From Halopseudomonas pelagia (GTDB taxonomy: Bacteria > Pseudomonadota > Gammaproteobacteria > Pseudomonadales > Pseudomonadaceae): DNA of 64,000 nt. Positions 1 through 8,451 of this stretch are shown here, in pieces (the first letter of the stretch is position 1; the number at the start of each line of letters is the position of its first letter). The stretch spans positions 1,922,001 to 1,986,000 of the forward strand of contig NZ_CP033116.1 of assembly GCF_009497895.1 (NCBI RefSeq), in the 5' to 3' direction. The notes below the pieces were generated by a model. The model ran no database searches and was not told the DNA's origin. It saw only the letters and a program-made list of their open reading frames with translations. The position numbers and the translations under genes are program-made.

Positions 1-15
1 TGACGTAAGCGTCAT
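1..15 (-). CDS. 5' end of a gene running off the left edge
   Basis: On the minus strand an ATG at 15-13 opens a frame reading M-T-L-T-S before the window ends. An AGGAG ribosome site (complement of 21-25) sits about 5 bases upstream, just after the stop of the ferredoxin gene, so this is very likely the next gene of the same operon. Only five codons are visible and no function can be read. By context a partner of the ferredoxin, such as a ferredoxin reductase or a P450, would be plausible; that is inference. Confidence 0.45.
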
Positions 16-31
16 ATCTGCTCCTGTGCAA

Positions 32-352
32 TCAGTACTGGGACTCGGGCAAACGCAGCACCATACCGTCCATATTGTCCTGAATAGTCAGTTGGCAAGT
101 CAGGCGGCTGTTTTCCTTGCGTTCGTTGGCGAATTCCAGCATATCCAGCTCGGAGCCCTCGGCTGCGGGCACGGCACCCATCCAGTTATCTTCTAGAAAC
201 GCATGACAGGTGGCGCAACTGCAGGCGCCGCCGCAATCAGCCTGGATACCAGGCACCATAGCGTTCAAGGCAGCTTGCATTATGGATTGCCCGACCTCTG
301 CGGTCACCGCGTGTGGGGTACCGTTGTGTTCTATGAACGTAATTGTTGGCAT
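32..352 (-). CDS. 2Fe-2S ferredoxin, putidaredoxin/adrenodoxin type
   Basis: This is a small cytoplasmic electron carrier of 106 residues, the length typical of putidaredoxin. The cluster ligands are visible as C40-x5-C46-x2-C49 and C86, the spacing of P450-serving 2Fe-2S ferredoxins. The start has a GGAG site 7 bases upstream (minus strand). The family passes electrons from an NAD(P)H ferredoxin reductase to a cytochrome P450. A P450 gene lies 31 kb away in this window and the next gene downstream is cut off by the edge. I infer that it serves a P450 of the terpenoid pathway; it is unlikely to serve the Rieske dioxygenase, which has its own ferredoxin gene in the cluster. Confidence 0.9.
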   Translation of the reverse strand: MPTITFIEHNGTPHAVTAEVGQSIMQAALNAMVPGIQADCGGACSCATCHAFLEDNWMGAVPAAEGSELDMLEFANERKENSRLTCQLTIQDNMDGMVLRLPESQY

Positions 353-375
353 CGATATTCTCCAGTGAATCAGTG

Positions 376-1653
376 TCAGGCTGCTACAGGATTGGCTACG
401 TGCGATTTTTCAAACTGCGGTGCCCGGCCTAATGTCAAAAGCATCAGAGGCCCTATAACCGAACAGGCCAGACAGTAAATGAGCATCAAGTTATAAGATC
501 CGGTCTGGCTAAGAAACGCTGCAAACAGCAAGGGCGCTGCAGCCGACGTGGCGGTCAAAAGGCCAATGTGAAAGCCAAACAGACGGCCATATTCCTTCAG
601 TCCAAAATATCTGGCGATAAGAAAGGCGGCGATATCAAGTTCAGCACCGGCCCCAAAGCCAATTGAAATAGCAGCCAGCAATAGCAGAGTAAAGTCCGTG
701 GTACCGCTTAGCAAAATGATGCAGCCGAATGCAGGCATGGCCAGGCTCAAGGCAGAAATGCCTGGGGGCCAGACCCTGTCCAGCAGATACCCTACCAATA
801 CTCTGCCGAATACCAGCGACAGACCAAAGCCACTGAATATAAGGCCAGCTTCCTCAGCGGAGAGGCCCAAGTCACGCAGGATTGGCACAGTGTTGGTAAC
901 CATGCCGATAACCACTGAAATGACCAGTGCCAGCGCGATATTGCAGATCCAGAACTTTTTCGAGGTGAAACCTTCTTTGAAGGTCATGCCGGTAATGCTG
1001 CGTTGAGCCGCCAGCTTGTCTGCTTCACTCTCGTGAGCCTTTGGCTGGGGCACTGAAAACCAACAGAGTGTCAGCGGCAACAGCAGCAGCAGATTGATCA
1101 GAGCGAGAATAATAAACGCAGCGCGCCAATCCCAGGTACTGATGCCCCAGGAGAGCAGGGGGGGAATCGTCGCTGCCGCCAACCCGGTGCCGGATAATCC
1201 GATAGCGAGCGCCAAGCCCCGGTTTTTTTCAAACCACATATTAAGCAACTGCGTCCAACTAACTGCTAGGCAGCCGATACTCAGAATAGGGATAAGCACA
1301 AACACCAGATAAAGGGTCCAGATAGACCCACCAATCTGAGTAGCGGCAAGATAGCCCAGCACCGTCAGCGACATTGAGACGCTGGTGACCTTCTTCAGGC
1401 CATAACGCAGGTTAAGCCAACCGACGACCTGCAACGCAATTACGGCGCCGACGAACAGGAAGGTAATCGCTATCTGCAATGCACTCCGGCTCCAGCCGAA
1501 AGTTTCCTCAAGCGGGACCACGAGCGTCCCAAAACCATAGAGCAGGGATGAGTTGATGCTGATGCCGATGCCAAGCATCGCCAGAATCAATATCCGCCAA
1601 CTGGTGCGAAATTCACTTGTATCAATGGCAGCGCTGTTGCCGGAAGTGTTCAT
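376..1653 (-). CDS. MFS transporter, OxlT/monocarboxylate-like
   Basis: A 425-residue inner-membrane transporter with about 12 hydrophobic segments in two six-helix halves, separated by a hydrophilic loop near residues 205-225. The first helix begins near residue 20 and the segment 'GTLVVPLEETFGWSRS' is typical of the OxlT/MCT-like MFS branch, which moves small carboxylates in symport or antiport. The start is supported by AAGGAC 9 bases upstream. It precedes the ferredoxin gene on the same strand with a short gap. A palindrome at 1741-1754 lies in its promoter region and nearly matches one in front of the IclR gene. Uptake of a resin-acid-like carboxylate is inferred from context. Confidence 0.85.
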   Translation of the reverse strand: MNTSGNSAAIDTSEFRTSWRILILAMLGIGISINSSLLYGFGTLVVPLEETFGWSRSALQIAITFLFVGAVIALQVVGWLNLRYGLKKVTSVSMSLTVLGYLAATQIGGSIWTLYLVFVLIPILSIGCLAVSWTQLLNMWFEKNRGLALAIGLSGTGLAAATIPPLLSWGISTWDWRAAFIILALINLLLLLPLTLCWFSVPQPKAHESEADKLAAQRSITGMTFKEGFTSKKFWICNIALALVISVVIGMVTNTVPILRDLGLSAEEAGLIFSGFGLSLVFGRVLVGYLLDRVWPPGISALSLAMPAFGCIILLSGTTDFTLLLLAAISIGFGAGAELDIAAFLIARYFGLKEYGRLFGFHIGLLTATSAAAPLLFAAFLSQTGSYNLMLIYCLACSVIGPLMLLTLGRAPQFEKSHVANPVAA

Positions 1654-1740
1654 GTTTGCCGTCCTTCATTGTTTTTATGTCTCCAGTTGGAGTGTTGTAG
1701 CCGCGCCTATGCGAGGAGCGTTTATCACGCAGCTTCCAAT

Positions 1741-1754
1741 TTCTGGATATAGAA
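1741..1754. promoter_or_regulatory. palindromic operator candidate TTCT-N6-AGAA (copy 1)
   Basis: The sequence TTCTGGATATAGAA lies between the divergent MFS and chemoreceptor genes. It differs by one base in 14 from TTCTTGATATAGAA at 14693-14706, upstream of the IclR regulator. The matching sequence and regulatory position suggest a shared operator, possibly for the IclR protein. No binding data exist here. Confidence 0.45.
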
Positions 1755-1850
1755 CTATATACTGACATCAGAATATTGCATGAGCGTGATGATGTCCATA
1801 CCGATTATCCGCTTCATGCCTACAACAAAAATAGTGATAAGGAATGCTCA

Positions 1851-3500
1851 ATGCTATTGCTCAGCCGCCTGTCCATGGGCGTAAAACTGATTCTTGCCCC
1901 AGCTCTGATTGTGTTACTACTTGTTGCGATTTCTGCGGTTGCGTACGACGGGCTTAACCGTCAACAACGAGTTTTACAGCAAATTGAACAAGTGCGTTTC
2001 AGTCAGTATCAACTTGCTCTGGATATTTCTGCGGCGTCTCAGGCGGCGATGGTCGGTTCGTACGCGGCAGTGGTGCAGTTGATTCAGGCACAGGGCAACG
2101 TCTCGCAGGAAGAAATGCAGTTCTATGTCGAAGATATGCAGGCCAGCGTATCTGATATGCGCACGAGCATTCGTCTTGGTCTCGAGGGTACGGCAGCGTT
2201 AAGCGAAGAGGAGCATGCTTCATTCACCACCCTCAGCGAACAGTCGGAGGCGTTTGCCGTAGGCGTCGGTGAGCTGGCGGAGGCAGTCCTGGAAAACCCC
2301 TATCAAGCTCCTTCGCAGCTGGGTTACGTGCGTGCAGACTACAACCGCATGTTGGGTTTGTTGAATATTTTCATGGAGGACCAAAAGGCGCTCTCCAGCC
2401 TGTCCTTCAATGATGCGAACGAAACGGCTAACGCGGTGACACGAGCTTTGGTTATTGCAGTAGTGACTGCGATGGCAATAGCGCTGTTGGTCGGTTTGCT
2501 AATGCGTCATCAAGTGCTGAAATCCATTCGCGGCATTGAGCGCGCCGCAGTCAAATTGCGTGATGGTGATTTAACCCATCGTGTTGCGGTGATAGGCAAG
2601 GATGAGATTGCACAGACGGCCATTGCTTTCAATGCGCTAATAGACAGCTTGCAGTCCGCCGTCCGGCAGGTGACACGTGTTGCTGGCTCGGTGGGTACGT
2701 CTGCTGATGAGTTGGTTGCAACATCTAATCAGGTGGCGCAAGGGGCTAACGAGCAAGCCAGTGCCGCCACGCAAACGTCATCTACCGTTGAGCAGATGAG
2801 CATTGGGCTGGCGTCAATTTCATCACATGCGGCCAGCCTGCATACCTCGGCACAGAATAGTCTGCGTGGTGCTGAAGCAGGTCGTGCAGCCCTGAGCCGT
2901 TTGCTGGACGAAATCGAGCGGGTGCGTCGAGCCTTTGCTGCAATTACCTTGTCAGTCGGTGATTTTGTTTCCAGTACCACCGCGATCACCGATAGCATCA
3001 ATCGGGTCAAGGAGCTGTCTGCGCAAACCAACCTGTTGGCACTGAACGCAGCGATAGAGGCGGCGCGCGCGGGTGAGAGCGGCAGAGGCTTCAGCGTTGT
3101 AGCTGACGAGGTACGAAACCTGGCTCAACGCTCGGCAGTGGCAGCCAATGCGATTAATGAACTGACTGACGCGTTGGAAAGTCAGTCAGGCAATGTTCAG
3201 AGGGTACTGGATGAGGGGGCTGCCGCGCTGGACAGTAGTCAGGCTCATTTGGATTCGTTGGAGAGCGTGCTGTTGGAGGCTTCCAGCTTGGTGGGTGCCT
3301 CAACTCTGGGCGTAAGCGAAATCGCCTCAGCGGTGCAGGTGCAGAATGAGGGTGGAAAGGAAATCAGTTTCGGTATTGAGCGAATTGCAAAAATGGCCGA
3401 AGCAGGAGACCTGATCTCCCACCAGGTTACCGCCGCGGTGGCTTCTTTGAAGGAACTGGCTGAAGAGCTGGAGTTGTCCGTCGGACACTTTCGCACTTGA
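1851..3500 (+). CDS. methyl-accepting chemotaxis protein
   Basis: A transmembrane chemoreceptor that would signal through CheW/CheA. From the chosen ATG it has 549 residues. An N-terminal helix (about 10-30) is followed by a periplasmic helical ligand domain, a second membrane helix near 200-217, a HAMP segment, and a long coiled-coil signalling domain. The hairpin tip contains '[18 protein letters not shown]' (near 390-410), diagnostic of the family. The frame is open upstream to a TTG at 1776, but AAGGA at 1839-1843 is well spaced from the ATG at 1851, which also places the membrane helix at the true N-terminus. The ligand is unknown; its place beside a diterpenoid cluster suggests taxis to the substrate. 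A secreted helical protein follows 30 bases downstream. Confidence 0.93.
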   Translation: MLLLSRLSMGVKLILAPALIVLLLVAISAVAYDGLNRQQRVLQQIEQVRFSQYQLALDISAASQAAMVGSYAAVVQLIQAQGNVSQEEMQFYVEDMQASVSDMRTSIRLGLEGTAALSEEEHASFTTLSEQSEAFAVGVGELAEAVLENPYQAPSQLGYVRADYNRMLGLLNIFMEDQKALSSLSFNDANETANAVTRALVIAVVTAMAIALLVGLLMRHQVLKSIRGIERAAVKLRDGDLTHRVAVIGKDEIAQTAIAFNALIDSLQSAVRQVTRVAGSVGTSADELVATSNQVAQGANEQASAATQTSSTVEQMSIGLASISSHAASLHTSAQNSLRGAEAGRAALSRLLDEIERVRRAFAAITLSVGDFVSSTTAITDSINRVKELSAQTNLLALNAAIEAARAGESGRGFSVVADEVRNLAQRSAVAANAINELTDALESQSGNVQRVLDEGAAALDSSQAHLDSLESVLLEASSLVGASTLGVSEIASAVQVQNEGGKEISFGIERIAKMAEAGDLISHQVTAAVASLKELAEELELSVGHFRT

Positions 3501-3530
3501 ATGATCTGCACAACCATAAGGACAATTCTC

Positions 3531-4295
3531 ATGTCGCTGCGCCAGTTGCTCTTTGTTTCAGTTTTCTGTCTGGTAGTTACTTCCCCTGTTCAGGCTGATC
3601 AGGGCATCAATGATAGGTTGCTGATCCACGAGATGCGCTCACTGGCTTCCTCGATATGTTCCAACGTGCTGGTATTTTATAACCAGAATGGCAGTCCCTT
3701 TGTCGAGCAGAATCGGCAAAGCTATCAGCAGAGTCTGGTAAAGCTGGAGGGGCTCTCCTCCCAGCTCAACCGTCCGATAATTACCGAGCATGTGCGCACG
3801 TTGGTTGCCAGCGTTGACGATACCTCAGAGCTCCCCCAGTCGGGGGCAGCGTTAAGGGCCACTGCGCCCGGATTTACTCTTTGGTTGTTGCCCGTTGTCG
3901 AATCGCACTATCAGTTGCAGTCTGATCTGGATGCGCTATATAAAGCCACCGAACCTAATGCGGACGGAAAAGCTGACGTAGGGTTACATACCCTCAGTCA
4001 GCGCCTGAGCGAGCTTATGGTCGGCTATCAGGTGGCTGCGTTCAGTCGACTGGGTGCAGAACAGTGGGTGATGGCGGAGGAGGCAGTGATTGAACACGAT
4101 CAAGAGGTTTTGGCGTTGTTTGAGCGTCTCACCGTAGACCATCCAGATATATCGCCAGCCGTTGAACGCTCCCATAGATACTACACCTTCACCAGGCCGC
4201 TGTTATTGAACCAGACAGGCAACTGGGCTCCGAATGCAGTGGAGCGTTTTCTTGCTCTTGCGTTGGGTGAGCTGAATCACTTGTCTGTCGAGTAG
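3531..4295 (+). CDS. secreted all-helical protein of unknown function
   Basis: A 254-residue protein that I do not recognise. It begins with a clear signal peptide (hydrophobic residues about 5-18, then S-P-V-Q-A before D) and is otherwise predicted mostly alpha-helical and soluble, so it should be periplasmic. The ATG at 3531 is preferred over the in-frame ATG at 3501 because of AAGGAC 7 bases upstream and the signal peptide position. It follows the chemoreceptor after 30 bases and is probably co-transcribed. A periplasmic ligand-binding helper for the receptor is possible, but no motif proves this. Confidence 0.7.
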   Translation: MSLRQLLFVSVFCLVVTSPVQADQGINDRLLIHEMRSLASSICSNVLVFYNQNGSPFVEQNRQSYQQSLVKLEGLSSQLNRPIITEHVRTLVASVDDTSELPQSGAALRATAPGFTLWLLPVVESHYQLQSDLDALYKATEPNADGKADVGLHTLSQRLSELMVGYQVAAFSRLGAEQWVMAEEAVIEHDQEVLALFERLTVDHPDISPAVERSHRYYTFTRPLLLNQTGNWAPNAVERFLALALGELNHLSVE

Positions 4296-4304
4296 GAGGC
4301 CAGT

Positions 4305-4934
4305 CTATTGCCGCGCAGGTTGATTGGCCGGCCATACGCCATTGTTTAACAGCGCATCAAAAGCCGTGCTCATCTCTGCGGCGTTGTGCGGGTAGTCATG
4401 TCGAACCCACCAGAGCCAGAGCCCCAGCAGAGCTCCGACAAAGCAGCGTACGGTGGCTTCGCGGCTTAACTCTTCTGCAATGCCAATCTGATAGCGGCAA
4501 TAGTGTTCGCGCACCTGAACAATCAATATATTTTCCAGGTGAGCCAGGATGATTGCCTGGGAAGGACTGTTGAAAAAAGCAGTAGTCAGTGACGCATGTT
4601 GCTCCGTGGCTGTAAATAACCAGTTAGCGACATCCAGGACAGCAACGGGTGCTCCCGACACCATGACTGTGCGAGTTGTTGGAAGGCCGATGCTTTCGTA
4701 GCCAGCCACTAGCAGATCTTCCTTGTCACGAAAGTGCGCGTAGAACGTGGACCGAGCTATCCCAGCGGTATCCAGCAGTTCCTGAACCGTAATATCGCGA
4801 AAGTCCTTTTCCAGTGCGAGTTTGTACATAGTGCCGAGCAGCCGGTCGCGAGTGTGCTGGATTCTGAGTTTGTGGCGATCCTCCGGCGCATTCGGCGGGT
4901 CACCATTGGGGCGGTCTGGATGGCGCTTGCTCAT
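4305..4934 (-). CDS. TetR/AcrR-family transcriptional regulator
   Basis: A cytoplasmic DNA-binding regulator of 209 residues. The N-terminal helix-turn-helix is the classic TetR form: 'ITVQELLDTAGIARSTFYAH' followed by F-R-D-K-E-D-L. The C-terminal ligand domain resembles TetR_C proteins of Pseudomonas, but the inducer cannot be read. The frame is open to a GTG at 4946; the ATG at 4934 is chosen because GGA lies about 8 bases upstream. It is divergent from the small ORF/GMC/aldehyde dehydrogenase operon, and two palindromes at 5027-5061 lie between them. It probably represses that operon and itself. Confidence 0.85.
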   Translation of the reverse strand: MSKRHPDRPNGDPPNAPEDRHKLRIQHTRDRLLGTMYKLALEKDFRDITVQELLDTAGIARSTFYAHFRDKEDLLVAGYESIGLPTTRTVMVSGAPVAVLDVANWLFTATEQHASLTTAFFNSPSQAIILAHLENILIVQVREHYCRYQIGIAEELSREATVRCFVGALLGLWLWWVRHDYPHNAAEMSTAFDALLNNGVWPANQPARQ

Positions 4935-5026
4935 ACCTTTTTCCACGGGAACGATGAATTGTTATGCCCGTGAGACTGCCACAGCCGGTTTGGCCTGGGC
5001 AAGATAAAGCCTGATTGGCATTCTCT

Positions 5027-5061
5027 GGTGTACACCGAACGGATATCAAATTCTGTCCGTT
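5027..5061. promoter_or_regulatory. two inverted repeats between the TetR gene and the GMC operon
   Basis: GGTGTACACC at 5027-5036 is a perfect 10-base palindrome. Just after it, AACGGA (5038-5043) and TCCGTT (5056-5061) form an inverted repeat with a 12-base gap. Both lie in the intergenic space between a TetR gene and the divergent oxidoreductase operon, where a TetR operator is expected. Confidence 0.4.
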
Positions 5062-5123
5062 GTAGCTCGGTTGCGTGCAGACCTACACTCCCAGCTTCAG
5101 CAAAAGAACAACGGATAAAAACA

Positions 5124-5240
5124 ATGAATACCGACCATATTGCCGCTAACCATGGAACGGGCTGCAGGGTGCCTGCGTTTGTTCCCGCCGCCCAGATATC
5201 ACAGCCCGATTTTTGGACTGATAAAGCACGGGAACAGTGA
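5124..5240 (+). CDS. 38-residue ORF leading into the GMC gene
   Basis: A short frame of 38 residues starting MNTDHIAANH and ending KAREQ. Its stop TGA at 5238-5240 lies 2 bases before the ATG of the GMC oxidoreductase at 5243, the spacing expected for translational coupling. The ribosome site is weak (ACGGA, about 9 bases upstream). No domain is recognised. It could be a real small protein, a leader peptide, or chance. An in-frame extension to 5028 is open but has no convincing start. Confidence 0.35.
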   Translation: MNTDHIAANHGTGCRVPAFVPAAQISQPDFWTDKAREQ

Positions 5241-5242
5241 TC

Positions 5243-6865
5243 ATGAATGAAAGCTACGACTACATCATTGTTGGAGCGGGTTCGGCCGGCTGCGTGATGG
5301 CGAACCGACTCTCGGCCAACCCTAGTATTTCGGTACTGCTGATCGAAAGCGGTCCGGAGCACACCAGCCCTTTAATCGCGATGCCGCGAGGCATAGGCAA
5401 GTTGTTGATGCCGGGCAACCCGCACGTTTGGGATTATCAGGCGTCGCGGGGAGAAGGCATGGCCACGGAGCTGTGGCTCAAGGGTAAGGCTATTGGCGGT
5501 TCCAGCTCGGTGAATGGGATGGTTTACGTGCGTGGCGCACCTGCCGATTATGACGCCTGGGAGGCGCAGGGATGTGCCGGTTGGGGTTGGCGGGATATGG
5601 GCCGACAGTTTGTCGCGATGGAAGATCACCAGCTTGGCAGCTCCGAGTGGCGGGGTGTGGGCGGACCACTGAAGGTAACTGTGCACCCCTCGGGCGATGA
5701 GTTGTGCGATGCGATTATCGACGCTGCCGCCCACATCGGTACGGCGACCGTTGCGGATACCAATCATGTGGACTCGGTGACGCAAGGCGGGTTCGGCTAT
5801 CAGCCGCAAACTACCTGGAAGGGGCAACGCTTCAGCGCGGCGAAGGCGTTTCTTGATCCAGTGCGTGCAAGGCCCAATCTGACGGTGCTGACGGGCACCC
5901 ATGTACACCGCATACATTTTGAGGGACGCCGTGCCGTCGCGGTGCAGGTGCAAGAGAAAGACGGCGAGCGCCGCATCCGCTGCCAGCGTGAAGTGCTGCT
6001 ATGCGCTGGCGCTATCGAGTCTCCAAAGCTATTGCAGCTATCTGGCATAGGGCCTGCTCAGCTACTGCATTCTCTGGGCATTCCGCTCATTGAAGATGCG
6101 CCGGATGTCGGACGTAATCTGCGTGAGCATGTTTATATCGCCGCGCAGTTCCGAGTCACCCGGGGCAGCTTCAACCATTGCTTCGCCGGACTGGGGCTGG
6201 CTCGCTCGGTGCTAAGTTATTTTCTGCGCAAGAAAGGCCCCATGACCCACGCTGCCCATGAAGCAGGCGGCTTCGTAAAAACCCGGCCTGGGCTGGAGCG
6301 CCCCGATGCGCAGATCGGGGTAAGCCTGTTTTCAATGGATGGCGACGGCAAGACCGTGGCTATTGATAAACAGCCGGGGATCACCCTCGGCGGGTACTTC
6401 ATGCACCCGCAAAGCCAGGGTGAGTTACGCATTGAGTCGGCCGACCCGGCGGTGCCGCCAAGAATCGTCGCCAATTACCTCAGTGCCGAAGCGGACCAGA
6501 CGGCGGCAATATCGCTGCTGAAGTGGATCCGCAAGCTCGCGGCGCAACCGTCGCTCAAGCCTTTCCTGGTTGAAGAACTGACTCCCGGCCCGCAGGTGCA
6601 AAGTGACGAAGAAATGCTTGCTGCCTTTCGCCGCTTTGGTCAGACCGCCTATCACGTAGCCGGAACCTGCCGCATGGGCAGTGACGAGCACGCCGTGCTG
6701 GATCCTGAGCTCAAAGTGCGCGGGGTTGAAGGTTTGCGCGTGATTGATACATCGGTCATGCCCACGCTGGTATCAGGCAACACCAACGCGCCGGCCATGG
6801 CCATCGCCATGCGCGCGGCAGAAATCATCGCTGGTGCGAATCAGCCAGGAGCGAGCGCAGCATGA
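5243..6865 (+). CDS. GMC-family FAD-dependent alcohol dehydrogenase
   Basis: A 540-residue flavoprotein of the glucose-methanol-choline family. The N-terminus carries the ADP-binding motif 'YIIVGAGSAGCVMANRLS'; 'GKAIGGSSSVNGMVYVRG' is the GMC signature 1; the C-terminus has the catalytic 'YHVAGTCRMG' histidine and the 'NTNAPAMAIA' segment. Family members (for example AlkJ, choline dehydrogenase) oxidise primary alcohols to aldehydes and pass electrons to the respiratory chain. The aldehyde dehydrogenase gene overlaps its end by 4 bases, so the pair would turn an alcohol into an acid. I infer a terpenoid or side-chain alcohol as substrate; choline is less likely because no bet genes are present. 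The ATG at 5243 is preferred to an in-frame GTG at 5237. Confidence 0.9.
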   Translation: MNESYDYIIVGAGSAGCVMANRLSANPSISVLLIESGPEHTSPLIAMPRGIGKLLMPGNPHVWDYQASRGEGMATELWLKGKAIGGSSSVNGMVYVRGAPADYDAWEAQGCAGWGWRDMGRQFVAMEDHQLGSSEWRGVGGPLKVTVHPSGDELCDAIIDAAAHIGTATVADTNHVDSVTQGGFGYQPQTTWKGQRFSAAKAFLDPVRARPNLTVLTGTHVHRIHFEGRRAVAVQVQEKDGERRIRCQREVLLCAGAIESPKLLQLSGIGPAQLLHSLGIPLIEDAPDVGRNLREHVYIAAQFRVTRGSFNHCFAGLGLARSVLSYFLRKKGPMTHAAHEAGGFVKTRPGLERPDAQIGVSLFSMDGDGKTVAIDKQPGITLGGYFMHPQSQGELRIESADPAVPPRIVANYLSAEADQTAAISLLKWIRKLAAQPSLKPFLVEELTPGPQVQSDEEMLAAFRRFGQTAYHVAGTCRMGSDEHAVLDPELKVRGVEGLRVIDTSVMPTLVSGNTNAPAMAIAMRAAEIIAGANQPGASAA

Positions 6866-8352
6866 TTATTCCTTTTACCCACCTGAACAAACTCTACATA
6901 AACGGCCGCTGGGAAGCGGGTAGTGAAGGCGCTGAAGCGATCATTAACCCAGCCACCGAAGAGGTGATTGGCCATGCGCCGGTGGGTGGCGTGGCCGCTG
7001 CCGATGCGGCAATTGCTGCCGCCCGCGAGGCGTTTGATCAGGGCCCGTGGCCCTGGCTGAGCATGGCCGAGCGGGCGGATTATATGCGGCGTATGCACGC
7101 TGCACTGGTAAGTCGGCGGGAACAGATTGCTGCGCTTATCGTGGCAGAGGTCGGCTGTTCGCAAATGGTCACTCAGGCCATGCAAGTGGATATGCCGCTG
7201 GGGCATGTTCTGAAGGCCATCGACCGATCCCTGGTGACCGAAGCACGGCAGATTCCGGTCGAAGCAGTACCCAATCCGATGAACCCCGGCGGGCCGATGA
7301 TCCTCGGAAGCGGCAGCATCGAACGCGAACCCGTGGGCGTGGTGTCGGGTATCACTGGCTACAACTTTCCCTTCCTGCTGAACCTGGCCAAGGTCTTTCC
7401 GGCGCTGCTGGCAGGCAACACCCTGGTGCTCAAGCCGTCACCCTTTACGCCGTACTCGGCCTTGCTGTTCGGCGAGATTGCCGAGGAAATCGGTTTGCCC
7501 AAAGGCGTATTGAATATCGTCACCGGTGGTGTCGAGGTCGGCAGCCTGCTGAGCAGCGATCCGCGGGTGGACCTGGTCTCGTTTACCGGCTCGGAGGCGG
7601 TCGGCATCAGCATCATGACCCAGGCAGCTGCCACCTTGAAGCGGGTACACCTGGAGCTGGGCGGCAAGTCTGCGCTGATCGTGCGCGCCGATGCCGACAT
7701 TCAGGCGGCCGCCATGGGCGCCGTTGCCGGACTGATGATCAATGCTGGGCAAGGTTGTGCGCTACTGACGCGTTTCGTAGTGCACAACTCGGTCCGCGAG
7801 CAGTTTGTGCAGTACGCAAAAGCCACTGCCGGTCAATTCAAGGTGGGGGATCCGTCGGATCCGAGCGTGATGATGGGGCCGCTCATTCGCGAATCGCAGC
7901 GGGCCAAAGTCGAAGGCTTGATCGCCAGCGGACTTGAGCAAGGCGCCAAGCTGGTATGCGGTGGCGGTCGTCCGGCCGGCCAGGAGAAGGGTTTTTTTGT
8001 CGACATCACTCTGTTTGATGACGTCACCAATGACATGACCATCGCCCAGGAAGAGGTCTTTGGTCCGGTTGGGGTTGTGATCGGTTTCGACACCGACGAA
8101 GAGGCTATCGCCATTGCCAATGATTCACGCTTTGGGCTCAACGGCGGCGTAATGACCGCCGATGCTGCCGTTGCGTACAAGATGGCCAAACGTATCCGTG
8201 CCGGCAGTGTTTACCTCAACGGGGGTGGCGGAACCATGCCCTACGCGCCTATTGGCGGCTTCAAGCGCTCGGGTATAGGTCGTGAGTTCGGACCTGATTG
8301 GCTCAATGAATTCACCGAAGAAAAGTCCATTATCTATCCCATCGGGCGCTGA
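6862..8352 (+). CDS. NAD(P)-dependent aldehyde dehydrogenase
   Basis: A 496-residue soluble enzyme of the ALDH superfamily, oxidising an aldehyde to its carboxylate. Visible features are the N-terminal 'INGRWEAG' motif, the Rossmann-fold 'GNTLVLKPSPFTPYSA', the general base glutamate in 'LELGGKSALIV', the nucleophile cysteine in 'NAGQGCALLTR', and 'EEVFGPV' near the C-terminus. The length is normal for the family. It overlaps the GMC gene by ATGA, showing one operon in which the alcohol dehydrogenase product is its likely substrate. A lipoprotein hydrolase gene follows after 99 bases. Confidence 0.93.
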   Translation: MIIPFTHLNKLYINGRWEAGSEGAEAIINPATEEVIGHAPVGGVAAADAAIAAAREAFDQGPWPWLSMAERADYMRRMHAALVSRREQIAALIVAEVGCSQMVTQAMQVDMPLGHVLKAIDRSLVTEARQIPVEAVPNPMNPGGPMILGSGSIEREPVGVVSGITGYNFPFLLNLAKVFPALLAGNTLVLKPSPFTPYSALLFGEIAEEIGLPKGVLNIVTGGVEVGSLLSSDPRVDLVSFTGSEAVGISIMTQAAATLKRVHLELGGKSALIVRADADIQAAAMGAVAGLMINAGQGCALLTRFVVHNSVREQFVQYAKATAGQFKVGDPSDPSVMMGPLIRESQRAKVEGLIASGLEQGAKLVCGGGRPAGQEKGFFVDITLFDDVTNDMTIAQEEVFGPVGVVIGFDTDEEAIAIANDSRFGLNGGVMTADAAVAYKMAKRIRAGSVYLNGGGGTMPYAPIGGFKRSGIGREFGPDWLNEFTEEKSIIYPIGR

Positions 8353-8451
8353 ACACTTGACGAGCCCTGGCGCGGCGAGAGTCGACCGATTGAGTCAGGG
8401 CAGGCTGTGTACATACAAACAATAAATACAACAAAGTTCGTAGGAGACACC

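Noticed and set aside
32..352. This ferredoxin as the redox partner of the Rieske dioxygenase
   Set aside because: Its putidaredoxin-like spacing points to P450s, and the ferredoxin at 10150 has the features described for the diterpenoid dioxygenase.
1776..1850. TTG start of the chemoreceptor 25 codons upstream
   Set aside because: No ribosome site; AAGGA is well placed for the ATG at 1851 and the membrane helix then sits at the N-terminus.
4931..5362. 143-residue minus-strand ORF across the TetR/GMC promoter
   Set aside because: It overlaps the TetR start, the palindromes and the GMC start and shows no protein features.
5243..8352. Choline-to-betaine pathway (betA/betB)
   Set aside because: No betI, choline transporter or betaine genes; the TetR and the lipoprotein hydrolase context points to another alcohol.
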